Virus record (IMG/VR): IMGVR_UViG_3300030333_002409
Span: 1 to 64,000 of that record
DNA from: a virus
Direction: 5' to 3' (one strand)
DNA length: 64,000 bases
The position numbers and the translations under genes are program-made. A model generated the notes under the pieces. The model had not been told where the DNA came from. It ran no database searches and saw only the letters and a program-made list of their open reading frames with translations. Below, piece after piece: positions 10,345-16,969 of the stretch; the first letter of the stretch is position 1; each line of letters opens with the position of its first letter.

Positions 10345-10707
10345 ATGGACATCAAGTCACACCGTATTGCTGGACGTAGCGCTCACGATCTGTTCTACTA
10401 CACTTCCGTGGTTATTGAAACAGACACGGCTCGCTGTCCTTGGGTTTTCTCTAGGGAAGATGACTCCCACGCCATCTACCAGATGGATCCAGAGACCGTC
10501 GTAACAAAACGGAAGATTGATTGCACCTCACGGCTTAACGGTAAGTCCTACTGTTATTCCTATGTTCATCGTGTGGAACACAGTCCCATCACGGGTGAAC
10601 AGATGTACATCGTCCATGAAACATTCGTGTTTCATGATGGTGATACGATACAGGAACACAAAGGCTACGTTAGCTTCACTGAGTGCATGAGTCAGATCCC
10701 AGTCTGA
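10345..10707 (+). CDS. Hypothetical early protein
   Basis: 120 residues, no family recognised. It looks soluble and mixed alpha/beta, with a His/Asp-rich second half (VEHSPITGEQ, ETFVFHDGD) and four Cys without a clear metal-binding spacing. The ATG has AAGGA 9 nt upstream. It stands alone between two strong hairpins, like the other early genes, and codon use is GC-richer than in the late genes. Likely a host-takeover or early regulatory protein by position only. Confidence 0.75.
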   Translation: MDIKSHRIAGRSAHDLFYYTSVVIETDTARCPWVFSREDDSHAIYQMDPETVVTKRKIDCTSRLNGKSYCYSYVHRVEHSPITGEQMYIVHETFVFHDGDTIQEHKGYVSFTECMSQIPV

Positions 10708-10722
10708 CATGGCCGAAACCTC

Positions 10723-10744
10723 ATGCCGCCCTAACGGGCGGCAT
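10723..10744 (+). other. Intergenic hairpin (9 bp, TAAC loop)
   Basis: ATGCCGCCC and GGGCGGCAT pair perfectly around TAAC; outer AAACC/GGTTT extends the stem. There is no T-run, so an mRNA processing or stability element fits better than a terminator. Confidence 0.6.
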
Positions 10745-10809
10745 CGTGGTTTGTCGTGGATGAACTCACGGCACTGATGAGGCAGTTCCCTTAACTAAGG
10801 AGGTTCACT

Positions 10810-10989
10810 ATGAACCTAGAACAAAGAGTAGAAGCTCTCGAACAAAAGCTTGACGCGTTCTTCGCCAACGAGTACCCACGAGTCCGTAACATTGTGGACA
10901 AACGTGAGGAGGAACGCAAGGAAGAACCCTTGGTCATTCTCGGTCAAGGTGAGTACAGGATGAAGATCTACCCCTCTGACATTAAATGA
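10810..10989 (+). CDS. Small coiled-coil early protein
   Basis: 59 residues starting MNLEQRVEALEQKLDAFF, a clear leucine heptad pattern, then a Lys/Glu-rich linker and a short beta-like tail ending SDIK. The start has AAGGAGG with good spacing (10798-10804). No family recognised; oligomerisation through the N-terminal coiled coil is likely. It stands in the hairpin-separated early region. Confidence 0.75.
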   Translation: MNLEQRVEALEQKLDAFFANEYPRVRNIVDKREEERKEEPLVILGQGEYRMKIYPSDIK

Positions 10990-11041
10990 TGGTAGTCCCA
11001 TCAAGCTATGAGCACCAGCTTAAAGGGCTTAGGAGTTTGAT

Positions 11042-11266
11042 ATGGAGAAAACCCGTATCCACTTCTGCGTCTCGTGCGGCCCTGTCGATGACGAGCTCTA
11101 CCAAGAGTACGTCATGGCAGGCGAGCTCATCGAGTACCAGCATGGAGATAGTGACACCGGTCACCGTCTTCAGGCTGAGCTCGATGGGCGGTACGAGGTC
11201 GTAAAGATTCAGTGCCGTCAGTGTGCCTACCTAGAGGCGCACGGGTCTGATCATTACGACTCGTAG
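11042..11266 (+). CDS. Small putative zinc-ribbon protein
   Basis: 74 residues. Two Cys pairs, CVSC near the N-terminus and CRQC near residue 58, are spaced as in a treble-clef or ribbon zinc site, with an acidic middle (DELYQEYVMAGELIEY). The start is preceded by TAGGAG at 6 nt. The gene lies between the coiled-coil gene and a folded RNA segment. Function unknown; the metal site is inferred from the Cys spacing only. Confidence 0.7.
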   Translation: MEKTRIHFCVSCGPVDDELYQEYVMAGELIEYQHGDSDTGHRLQAELDGRYEVVKIQCRQCAYLEAHGSDHYDS

Positions 11267-11280
11267 CCTAACGAGACGCT

Positions 11281-11366
11281 ACAACGTCCCTCTGACGAGC
11301 CTTCGCGGTCGAGAGGGGCCTCATACCTATGCATTCCACGGAGTGCATACGTATGAGGCTTGTTGT
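11281..11366 (+). ncRNA. Predicted three-way-junction RNA element
   Basis: ACAAC (11281-11285) can pair with GTTGT (11362-11366), enclosing two abutting hairpins: CCCTCT...AGAGGG (11288-11317) and a long one with GCCTCATAC/GTATGAGGC (9 bp), a C-C mismatch and TATGCA/TGCATA (6 bp), 11318-11359. Fold deduced by eye. It may be a stable small RNA or a processing signal between early messages. Confidence 0.5.
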
Positions 11367-11485
11367 CTCTATACCCTACGACTACAGCCACGGAGCCAAG
11401 GAAAGGCTACCGGCTAGTAGTGTGTGCAAGAGCGGAGAAGGATCTCGCTCCGAGACCATACACACGGTTAGGAGCCTCTACTCTG

Positions 11486-11530
11486 GACAGGCGGACTTGA
11501 GGATGGGCGGTCCGCTTTGTCTTTCTTTTC
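11486..11530 (+). terminator. Hairpin plus pyrimidine-rich tail
   Basis: GACA-G-GCGGAC pairs with GTCCGC-TT-TGTC (11486-11521), followed by TTTCTTTTCC. This resembles a weak intrinsic terminator ahead of the gene at 11557. Upstream, GTGTG...CACAC and GCGGAG...CTCCG pairings (about 11420-11466) suggest the whole leader is folded. Confidence 0.45.
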
Positions 11531-11556
11531 CTGTTCCCATCGAATGGAGTTTCCTC

Positions 11557-11751
11557 ATGCCTAAGTACAATATCCAGATTCAAGTCGCCGGTCACATCAT
11601 CCTCGATGTGGTCGAGGCTCAGGATCCGCCTCATGCTGTCCGTATCCTCAACGAGATGGGCATCCGGGACGGTGAGTACGAGCTGCCATCCTCTGTGGTG
11701 GCTGAGGCTGAGGCTATGGTGCGTGAGTCTAACCGGCTCACTCATGGCTAA
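11557..11751 (+). CDS. Small hypothetical early protein
   Basis: 64 residues, beginning MPKYNIQIQVAGHIILDVV and ending in an acidic helix (SSVVAEAEAMVRESNR). The frame is open upstream to an ATG at 11329, but that codon sits inside the long hairpin at 11318-11359; the ATG at 11557 has GGAG 8 nt upstream and is the sensible start. The fold looks like a beta hairpin followed by helices. No family recognised. Confidence 0.7.
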   Translation: MPKYNIQIQVAGHIILDVVEAQDPPHAVRILNEMGIRDGEYELPSSVVAEAEAMVRESNRLTHG

Positions 11752-11764
11752 TGCCTGAGGGTGT

Positions 11765-11859
11765 GTACACCTACGGTGGGTAGGTGTACCATCCCCCATG
11801 CATTGGTTGAAGGTCATATGTTTGACCGCCGGTACATGAGGTCCGTCCCACCGTGGGAC
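11765..11859 (+). other. Intergenic hairpins before gene 11885
   Basis: GTACACCTA/TAGGTGTAC (9 bp, 11765-11789), GGTCA/TGACC (about 11812-11827) and GTCCCA-CCG-TGGGAC (11845-11859, 3-nt loop) follow one another. The fold is inferred; no T-run follows, so RNA processing or protection is more likely than termination. Confidence 0.5.
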
Positions 11860-11884
11860 ACATTCTCTTGAAAGGAGAATTATT

Positions 11885-12373
11885 ATGAAGAAGCAGATTA
11901 TCTCTCAGCGTGGTTTCATCCTCCACAATCGTCGCTCGACGATGGTGACGGTGAACACCAGCGGCAGGTCCAACGGGATCTACACCGTCATCCGGTCCAC
12001 GACCGGTACGGTGGAGAAACTGGAGGCTGCGGAGATGGTATCGCTCGTCAACGAACTGACCGCTGAGGGGTTCTCCCTCCGGTTCTGTTTCGGTGTGCGA
12101 GTCGAGGCCCGTGTGCGTCTGACGTTGAGCCATGCAGATGGCTGCGTCACCGCATCGATCAAGGGCGGCATTACGCTGTTCGAAGGTCACACTGGCTTCG
12201 AGATCGACCACTCCACCAGTGGGTCCTGTGCTCAGGAGGTCAAGGATGCTACCTACAGCTGGTTTAACGACCGGTTCGGTGGCAAGCCGCGTCTCCTGAG
12301 TGAGGATGGCGAGGCTCTTGACTTCGGGACCGAGGCTAAGGCTTCGGCTCCGCGTCAGCGTCTCCCATTCTGA
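11885..12373 (+). CDS. Hypothetical early protein
   Basis: 162 residues, start after AAAGGAG (AAAGGAGAATTATT-ATG). Beta-rich first two thirds (VTVNTSGRSNGIYTVI, RFCFGVRVEARVRLTL), then a tail rich in Gly/Glu/Ala ending RQRLPF. Codons are strongly C/G-ending. It sits immediately upstream of the array of hairpins at 12374-12745. I do not recognise a family. Confidence 0.75.
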   Translation: MKKQIISQRGFILHNRRSTMVTVNTSGRSNGIYTVIRSTTGTVEKLEAAEMVSLVNELTAEGFSLRFCFGVRVEARVRLTLSHADGCVTASIKGGITLFEGHTGFEIDHSTSGSCAQEVKDATYSWFNDRFGGKPRLLSEDGEALDFGTEAKASAPRQRLPF

Positions 12374-12745
12374 TCCCCTTCTTCGCTCGTCGCAGCGAGC
12401 CTAAACAGGCCTTAAGCTGCGAGCGGCCTGCCCTTCGGGGCAGGTGTGGCTTACCCGCTTCCTTTGGGAGCGGTGTGTCCGCTCTGTGAGGGCGGACTGG
12501 ACGTTCCCGCCTCCGTCCTATGGCGGAGGACCGCACGATGGCGGCGGTCTGTAGGAGCCACGAGGATCCCGTCTAAGGCCATCCCTCCCTAAGGAGGGGT
12601 ACGAGACCCCTTAGGGGCTTGGGAGCTCTCTATGGAGCTCTCCGGGCCTCTCAAGGCACGCTAGTGTGCGTGTGCGTGGGGGTCTGCTTTTTTCATCGTC
12701 CCTATGGGGACACAGCAGCCACCATAGGTGGCGTAAGGAGTTCAC
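12374..12745 (+). other. Chain of about twelve consecutive hairpins, no gene
   Basis: This 370-nt gene-free stretch is almost entirely small perfect or near-perfect stems: 12385-12400, 12427-12444 (CCTGCCC-TTCG-GGGCAGG), 12455-12473 (8 bp, TTT loop), 12477-12497 (8 bp), 12510-12529, 12529-12549, 12583-12598, 12607-12617, 12623-12640 (GAGCTC twice), 12656-12669, then six T at 12688-12693, 12698-12711 and 12719-12731 (CCACC-ATA-GGTGG). The T-run after the tenth stem may make part of it a terminator. The density is far above chance and suggests a structured RNA. Confidence 0.7.
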
Positions 12746-13267
12746 ATGAACGATAGACAATACCGAGGATCTCTCTGCGGAGACCACCTCCACCCTGATG
12801 AGGTGGAGTCGATGACGCAGACTTGGACCGGTAAGTTCCGGTATAGCGAGGATATCTCCATAAAGTGGGAGATTCTCCACTGGACTTCTCCGGATAACCG
12901 TAGGCCAGTGCCTACTCCAAGGTTTCCGGATCCGAGCGATGACCTCATTGGAGGTCGTGATGGCTGGAACATCTATCTTTATCTTCCCGCAGATTTCATC
13001 TGTGATTATGATAATGATGACTGGTCGAAGGTGTCGGACTACGACTTCGGTGAGCTGGTTCCCTACTCCTTTGGAGAGGTTACTTGGGCGACCCGTGTCA
13101 CTGAGTTCGGAACCAAGTACCTCAAGTTGGGCAATGATTACAATCATTCGTTCAACGATGCCTACTATTCGTTCGAGGAAATCTTCAAGGATCTGTCCAA
13201 GATTCTTGCTGAGTTCCGCCCTCCTTCGGAGCCCTTTGAACTTCCAAAGGGTTTCAATGAGGATTGA
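12746..13267 (+). CDS. Hypothetical early protein
   Basis: 173 residues, ATG preceded by TAAGGAG at good spacing. Rich in aromatic and acidic residues (DGWNIYLYLPADFICDYDNDDW; NDYNHSFNDAYYSFEE), predicted acidic overall, with a long C-terminal helix. No family recognised. It lies between the hairpin chain and the RNAP1 gene, so it is an early gene by position. Confidence 0.75.
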   Translation: MNDRQYRGSLCGDHLHPDEVESMTQTWTGKFRYSEDISIKWEILHWTSPDNRRPVPTPRFPDPSDDLIGGRDGWNIYLYLPADFICDYDNDDWSKVSDYDFGELVPYSFGEVTWATRVTEFGTKYLKLGNDYNHSFNDAYYSFEEIFKDLSKILAEFRPPSEPFELPKGFNED

Positions 13268-13275
13268 ATCGGGCT

Positions 13276-13360
13276 CCCTCCCTGAAAGGGGAGGGTGTCT
13301 ATTTGACCACTAACTCTTGGGTGGCTTGGTCAACCACCGAACCGTATGGTGCTAAGCACC
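13276..13360 (+). other. Three hairpins in the RNAP1 leader
   Basis: CCCTCCC-loop-GGGAGGG (13276-13295), TTGACC..CCAC/GTGG..GGTCAA (13303-13333) and GGTGC-TAA-GCACC (13348-13360) precede the RNAP1 ribosome site. The last has a 3-nt loop and contains the upstream ATG at 13346, which argues against that codon as the start. Confidence 0.6.
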
Positions 13361-13372
13361 AAGGAGGAACAA

Positions 13373-15475
13373 ATGAAATCATTTGATCTTCAACTCAAGC
13401 GTGAGGAGGCTCTTGTTGAGCCGACTCGTACTCGCTCCTTCCGTAACGCTCAGCGTGCCGGTGGAGACGGCGGCTATGCCGTCGCAGTCGTGGATGAAGT
13501 CGGTCGCTCGCTGGCTGCTGCTGTAAAGGCAGAGGTCTGTGAGGATTGGGCTGAGACCCAGCCTTGGTTCCCTATGTGGAAGGTGCTGTCACCTGACATT
13601 GTGGGTATCGAGATGATCGCTGCCATCCTCGATGTTGAAATCTTGGGTGAGTCTGCCCTCGAACAGGTCGTTCTCGACAGGTTCGTGGAAAGGCTCCGCA
13701 TTACCCTTGCTTTCCTCAGGGCAAAGCAGGAGAATGCAGCTCTCTTCGAGGAGCACACTCAGCGCCTGCGTAAGCGTGGTGCTAAGTGGGCAAGCCGTGA
13801 CTCTCAGGTCCGGTTCCTTGAGGTGACCGACACGGACTTGTCCGTTGTCGAACAAGATTTGCTCCGCCGGGTAGGGATGGTTGTGTTGGGGATCGCCGTT
13901 GATTCTGGACTCATCCAGAAGGATAAGGAGAACTCCAAGTTCTACTTGTCTCTGACCCGCTCATGGCGGCGGCGCATTCACCGGAACATGGAAGGGCGTG
14001 CCTTAGCACGACCCATTCGTCGACCGATGGTGCATCGTCCCAAGGACTGGAACGAGGCAGGTGTGGGTGGAGGATACCTGTCCAAATGGATGGCGTACAA
14101 CCTCGTTGATGGCGATAGCCTCGCCTCACCTATGGTGGTGGAGATGGCTAATCGGATGCAGTCCGTAGGGTACTGCGTCAATGAGCAGGTCCTGAAGCTC
14201 GCCTTGCGTGGGCTGAAGGGTTACCGCTCATCCAAAGATGCGGTTGATGGCAAGGTCCTTCGGGCAGAAGCCTCTCTCAAGGAGGCGGAAGCCTTGCTCA
14301 ACACCACCTTCTACTTCTGTGTCAAGTGTGACTACCGTGGTCGTGTGTACTACGTCAGTGACATCCTCAACCCTCAGGGTTGGGACCTTGACCGAGGGCT
14401 TCTCCGCTATGCGGAGGGGTGCGAACGCACGCCTGAGGCGTTGCGTTGGCTGAAGATTCACACTGCCAACAAGTTTGGCTTTGACAAGGAATCCTTCGAG
14501 GATCGTGTCAAGTGGTGTGATGAGCGATTCAACGAAATGCAGGCGGATCCCGTTGCCTTCTGGAAGGGCAACGACCCCGGCGACAAGGACCGTTGGTCAT
14601 CACTGGCTGCGGTACTCGACCTCGTTGGGGATGGTCCCATCACTACTCCGATTCAGGTCGACGCGACCTGCTCGGGACTTCAGCACTTGTCAGCAATGGC
14701 AGGTGATGAAGCAGTCGCCGTTGCGACTAATGTGATGCCGTCTGAAGACGGGATGCGTTGCGATCCTTACGTTGCCACCGCTGAAGCCTGCGGTCGGAAG
14801 CGATCTGAGGTCAAGCAAGCCGTGATGTGCATCCCCTATGGCATTAGCCTCTCGGGGATGATCGATCAGTTGATCGAAGAGGGCATTGAGCCCGACCGCC
14901 TCAAGGCTACAGTCTTGGCTGAAGACATCTGGGCCAGCTGTGAGGAGCTGATGAGTGGAGTACTCTCCATTATGAAGTTCCTCAAGGCTGGAGGACGAGC
15001 GTTGGCGGAAGCCGGTGTTCGTCCTCAGTGGACAACCCCTTCGGGGTTTGTCGCTGTGATGCCAACCGCTATCCTGAAGCGGCGCATCAGCATCATGGAT
15101 GCCAAAGGCAACATGGTGAAGACCCAGTTTGGTATTGAAGCAGCCGATGAGGTTGACCCCAACCAAGTTGTCCGTGGCATGGCTCCGAACTTCGTTCATA
15201 GCTATGATGCGGCACTGGTTGCCCTTGTGGTATCCCGTTGGGATGGACCAGTTACCTGCATCCATGACTGCTTCGCTACCACTGCGGACCAGATGGACGC
15301 ACTGCGAAATCTGATCCACGAGTGCTTCGTGGAACTGTATGGAAGCGATGCGATCCAGAAGGTACGCAATGAGTTTGTCCACTCAGCTCCGCTGGGGGTC
15401 AGCGTACCGCTGCCGCCAGTCCGGCGAGAGATGGACCTCAACCGCTCGCTCGAAAGCGAGTACATGTACTCCTGA
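13373..15475 (+). CDS. Single-subunit T7-like RNA polymerase 1 (RNAP1)
   Basis: 700 residues; T7 RNAP has 883. The start at 13373 follows AAGGAGG with 5-nt spacing; an in-frame ATG at 13346 lies in a hairpin. All catalytic motifs are visible: DYRGRVYYV (T7 DWRGR), motif A VDATCSGLQH with Asp430, motif B with Lys481 and Tyr489 (K-x7-YG), and motif C HDCFAT with Asp632. The C-terminus LESEYMYS matches the T7 LESDFAFA foot. The shorter length comes from a reduced N-terminal domain and 40 or so residues missing between motifs A and B. Codons are GC-rich, unlike RNAP2. It is probably transcribed early by the host polymerase and then transcribes phage promoters; which ones is unknown. Confidence 0.95.
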   Translation: MKSFDLQLKREEALVEPTRTRSFRNAQRAGGDGGYAVAVVDEVGRSLAAAVKAEVCEDWAETQPWFPMWKVLSPDIVGIEMIAAILDVEILGESALEQVVLDRFVERLRITLAFLRAKQENAALFEEHTQRLRKRGAKWASRDSQVRFLEVTDTDLSVVEQDLLRRVGMVVLGIAVDSGLIQKDKENSKFYLSLTRSWRRRIHRNMEGRALARPIRRPMVHRPKDWNEAGVGGGYLSKWMAYNLVDGDSLASPMVVEMANRMQSVGYCVNEQVLKLALRGLKGYRSSKDAVDGKVLRAEASLKEAEALLNTTFYFCVKCDYRGRVYYVSDILNPQGWDLDRGLLRYAEGCERTPEALRWLKIHTANKFGFDKESFEDRVKWCDERFNEMQADPVAFWKGNDPGDKDRWSSLAAVLDLVGDGPITTPIQVDATCSGLQHLSAMAGDEAVAVATNVMPSEDGMRCDPYVATAEACGRKRSEVKQAVMCIPYGISLSGMIDQLIEEGIEPDRLKATVLAEDIWASCEELMSGVLSIMKFLKAGGRALAEAGVRPQWTTPSGFVAVMPTAILKRRISIMDAKGNMVKTQFGIEAADEVDPNQVVRGMAPNFVHSYDAALVALVVSRWDGPVTCIHDCFATTADQMDALRNLIHECFVELYGSDAIQKVRNEFVHSAPLGVSVPLPPVRREMDLNRSLESEYMYS

Positions 15476-15545
15476 TTGAACGGGGTGCGTTACGGGGCTC
15501 CTCCCTAGGGGGGAGCCTCGATACCTGTGCCGTTCAACCAACAAA

Positions 15546-15569
15546 GGTGGGCAAAGCCCACCAATAGAA
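15546..15569 (+). repeat. Hairpin-AATAGAA unit 1 (possible hairpin promoter)
   Basis: GGTGGGC-AAA-GCCCACC forms a perfect 7-bp stem with a 3-nt loop and is followed at once by AATAGAA. An AGAAAGAC/GTCTTTCT hairpin comes directly after, so a transcript starting here would carry a 5' stem-loop. Confidence 0.65.
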
Positions 15570-15689
15570 AGACGTATGTGTCTTTCTAAGGGAAGGGGCA
15601 TAGGGTACGGGGATACCTTCATCTCATGATGAGGAGCCCCCGCCCTACTTCGGCGGACGGTGGGATGCAAAACATCTCGGCGGACCGGA

Positions 15690-15713
15690 GGTGACCAAAG
15701 GTCACCAATAGAA
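15690..15713 (+). repeat. Hairpin-AATAGAA unit 2
   Basis: GGTGACC-AAA-GGTCACC, then AATAGAAGAG. Relative to units 1 and 3 two stem positions changed on both arms, so pairing is preserved. The AATAGAAGAG end resembles the SP6 promoter start region (ATAGAAGAG). Confidence 0.65.
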
Positions 15714-15720
15714 GAGGGGC

Positions 15721-15775
15721 AGTGTTCGACTACTTACCTGTGGATTGCAGGGTCAACACTTAGATAATCCACAGG
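15721..15775 (+). ncRNA. Predicted H-type pseudoknot (or two-state RNA switch)
   Basis: AGTGTT-C-GAC (15721-15730) pairs with GTCAACACT (15752-15760), 9 bp with one bulge; CCTGTGGATT (15737-15746) pairs perfectly with AATCCACAGG (15766-15775), 10 bp. The two helices interleave (a-b-a'-b'), with loops of 6, 5 and 5 nt. Either a compact pseudoknot forms or the helices are mutually exclusive. It begins 7 nt after unit 2's AATAGAA, so it would be the 5' end of a transcript starting there. Confidence 0.55.
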
Positions 15776-15857
15776 CTACCCCAGACGGCAGAGCACGGGT
15801 TTGTTGGAGGCTGGGTGCGGCGGACGTAGACCTGCCAAGAGTAACAAAGGTCTAGCG

Positions 15858-15881
15858 GGTGGGCAGAGCCCACCAATAGAA
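15858..15881 (+). repeat. Hairpin-AATAGAA unit 3
   Basis: GGTGGGC-AGA-GCCCACC followed by AATAGAAGA. The stem is identical to unit 1; the loop differs by one base. A GGTTG/CAACC palindrome and TGGAG/CTCCA hairpin follow downstream (about 15900-15940). Confidence 0.65.
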
Positions 15882-16025
15882 GAACTCGTAGCAGTGACGG
15901 TTGTACAACCTAGGGACTGTAATGGAGTTTGCTCCACCTTTAGCGGGGTGGACTGAACGACGCCTCGGCAGAGGTACAGGTCCTGCACATGGACCCGTGT
16001 TAACTTATTCCCGATGTGCCGGGTT

Positions 16026-16065
16026 AGCTGATATCTGTAGGTAGGAAATCAGCTGGACAATAGGA
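16026..16065 (+). repeat. Degenerate hairpin-AATAGGA unit 4
   Basis: AGCTGAT (16026-16032) pairs with ATCAGCT (16048-16054) with a 15-nt loop, then GGAC-AATAGGAGA. It keeps the AATAG and the preceding stem but not the tight loop, so membership in the family is uncertain. Confidence 0.35.
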
Positions 16066-16176
16066 GACGCCTCCCAGTGGGGAACTGGGTCATCACTCCC
16101 CAACTTTCTGCATCCAAGGAATATCAGACTTGACTCTGGTATCCCTTAGGTACAGAACCTAGAAAGGATGTGCATT

Positions 16177-16380
16177 ATGCGTATCAAAGTAGAAATGCTG
16201 GCTCCTTGGTCAGTCGCTGTCTATGTGGACGGTGAGATTTCAGATTGTTTCGACTGTGCGAACGATGCGGTCGAGCATATCCGTGAACTAACGGATGACC
16301 CCGCCAACGTGAGCGTCACGTTTGACGAGGGATTCCAATGGCAATGTGAGAAAGCCGCAAGGCGTGGCTGGAAGGCTTGA
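16177..16380 (+). CDS. Small hypothetical protein
   Basis: 67 residues (MRIKVEMLAPWSVAVYVDGE...). The ATG at 16177 lies 8 nt after AAGGA; an in-frame ATG at 16168 is too close to the ribosome site. Short beta-alpha protein with two Cys close together (CFDC). No family recognised. First gene of the coupled small-gene cluster that runs to 21241. Confidence 0.65.
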   Translation: MRIKVEMLAPWSVAVYVDGEISDCFDCANDAVEHIRELTDDPANVSVTFDEGFQWQCEKAARRGWKA

Positions 16381-16382
16381 CT

Positions 16383-16517
16383 ATGTTTAGTGAAGAAGAT
16401 ATCGTGTACCTTGAGTACTGTGGTTTGAACGAGTACGAAGATTTCCTGAAGGAGTGCCAGCACTGGTTGCTGGAGAAGGAACTTCCTAATGATGATGGAG
16501 AGTTTGAAGATGAGTGA
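16383..16517 (+). CDS. Very small acidic protein
   Basis: 44 residues, strongly acidic (MFSEEDIVYLEYCGLNEYED... ending GEFEDE), mostly helical by appearance. It starts 2 nt after the previous stop, has no strong ribosome site of its own and overlaps the next start, so translation is probably coupled. No family recognised. Confidence 0.55.
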   Translation: MFSEEDIVYLEYCGLNEYEDFLKECQHWLLEKELPNDDGEFEDE

Positions 16518-16650
16518 GTATAAAGATTCCGTAGTGAAGGGCATTGCCCTTAATCCTTGCGTGAAGCCTGAGACTTCGAAGGAAGCGAAGGCTGAGTGCA
16601 AGAAGCGTGGCATCAAACTTACTAAGCCGAAGGTGAAAGCCAATGCTTAA
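16510..16650 (+). CDS. Very small basic protein
   Basis: 46 residues, Lys-rich (KAECKKRGIKLTKPKVKANA at the C-terminus), overlapping the acidic gene before it by 8 nt and the next gene by 8 nt. Opposite charge to its neighbour could mean a complex; that is speculation. No family recognised. Confidence 0.55.
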   Translation: MSEYKDSVVKGIALNPCVKPETSKEAKAECKKRGIKLTKPKVKANA

Positions 16651-16966
16651 GAGTTACGATGGGTTTGAGAAGGTGGGGGAGCTGAGCTACCCGTATGGTC
16701 CAGCCAAACCGTGGTTCAAGTTCCACACCCCTCAAACTATAACCAATCAGTTCGATGAACGAGTAGTAGTAGATTACTTCTTGATTTCCACTGTGTCTCA
16801 CCTTGATTATGACGGGACAGACCACTGGGAAACGATGGTATTTCCTTGCGATGAACACGGAGAGGTCCCCGAAGGGGATTACTCTGGCATCTATGCAGAA
16901 GTTTCTGCGTGGAAACCTAGTGAAACAGAAGTATTGAGTAGTTTTATTTCAACTATTAAGGAGTGA
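16643..16966 (+). CDS. Hypothetical protein
   Basis: 107 residues, beta-rich with many aromatics (YPYGPAKPWFKFHTP, VVVDYFLISTVSHLDYDG), acidic overall. The start overlaps the previous gene's end. No family recognised. Part of the coupled early cluster. Confidence 0.65.
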   Translation: MLKSYDGFEKVGELSYPYGPAKPWFKFHTPQTITNQFDERVVVDYFLISTVSHLDYDGTDHWETMVFPCDEHGEVPEGDYSGIYAEVSAWKPSETEVLSSFISTIKE

Positions 16967-16969
16967 CAA

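Larger units (their letters stand above)
15476..16176 (+). other. 700-nt non-coding block: repeated RNA/promoter-like units
   Basis: No credible gene in any frame. The block starts with a two-tier hairpin right after the RNAP1 stop (TTGAACGG/CCGTTCAA, 15476-15537, enclosing GGCTCC...GGAGCC). It then has three near-identical 7-bp hairpins followed by AATAGAA, a weaker fourth unit, an AGAAAGAC/GTCTTTCT hairpin (15566-15587), TAGACCT/AGGTCTA (about 15827-15854), GCACAT/ATGTGC (about 15984-16019) and CCCAGT/ACTGGG (about 16075-16092). CGGCGGAC also recurs three times (around 15652, 15678 and 15818). It looks like tandem units of 140-180 nt. Confidence 0.65.

Noticed and set aside
11329-11556. Upstream extension of the 11557 gene to ATG 11329
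   Set aside because: The extension runs through the three-way-junction RNA and the terminator-like hairpin and has unlike composition (SIPYDYSHGAKERLPASS).
12611-13147. 178-codon minus-strand frame near the hairpin chain
   Set aside because: Overlaps the plus-strand gene 12746-13267 and the hairpin chain; no ribosome site and no recognisable domain.
13346-13372. RNAP1 start at ATG 13346
   Set aside because: It sits next to and inside the GGTGC/GCACC hairpin without a ribosome site; ATG 13373 has AAGGAGG.
14690-15382. 230-codon minus-strand open frame
   Set aside because: It lies fully antisense to RNAP1, whose motifs are clear; no ribosome site, no recognisable domain.
15546-15881. CRISPR-like array from the three similar hairpins
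   Set aside because: Repeats are 17-24 nt, spacers are 120-145 nt and structured, no cas genes are present, and AATAGAA follows each hairpin, so they fit promoter or RNA units better.
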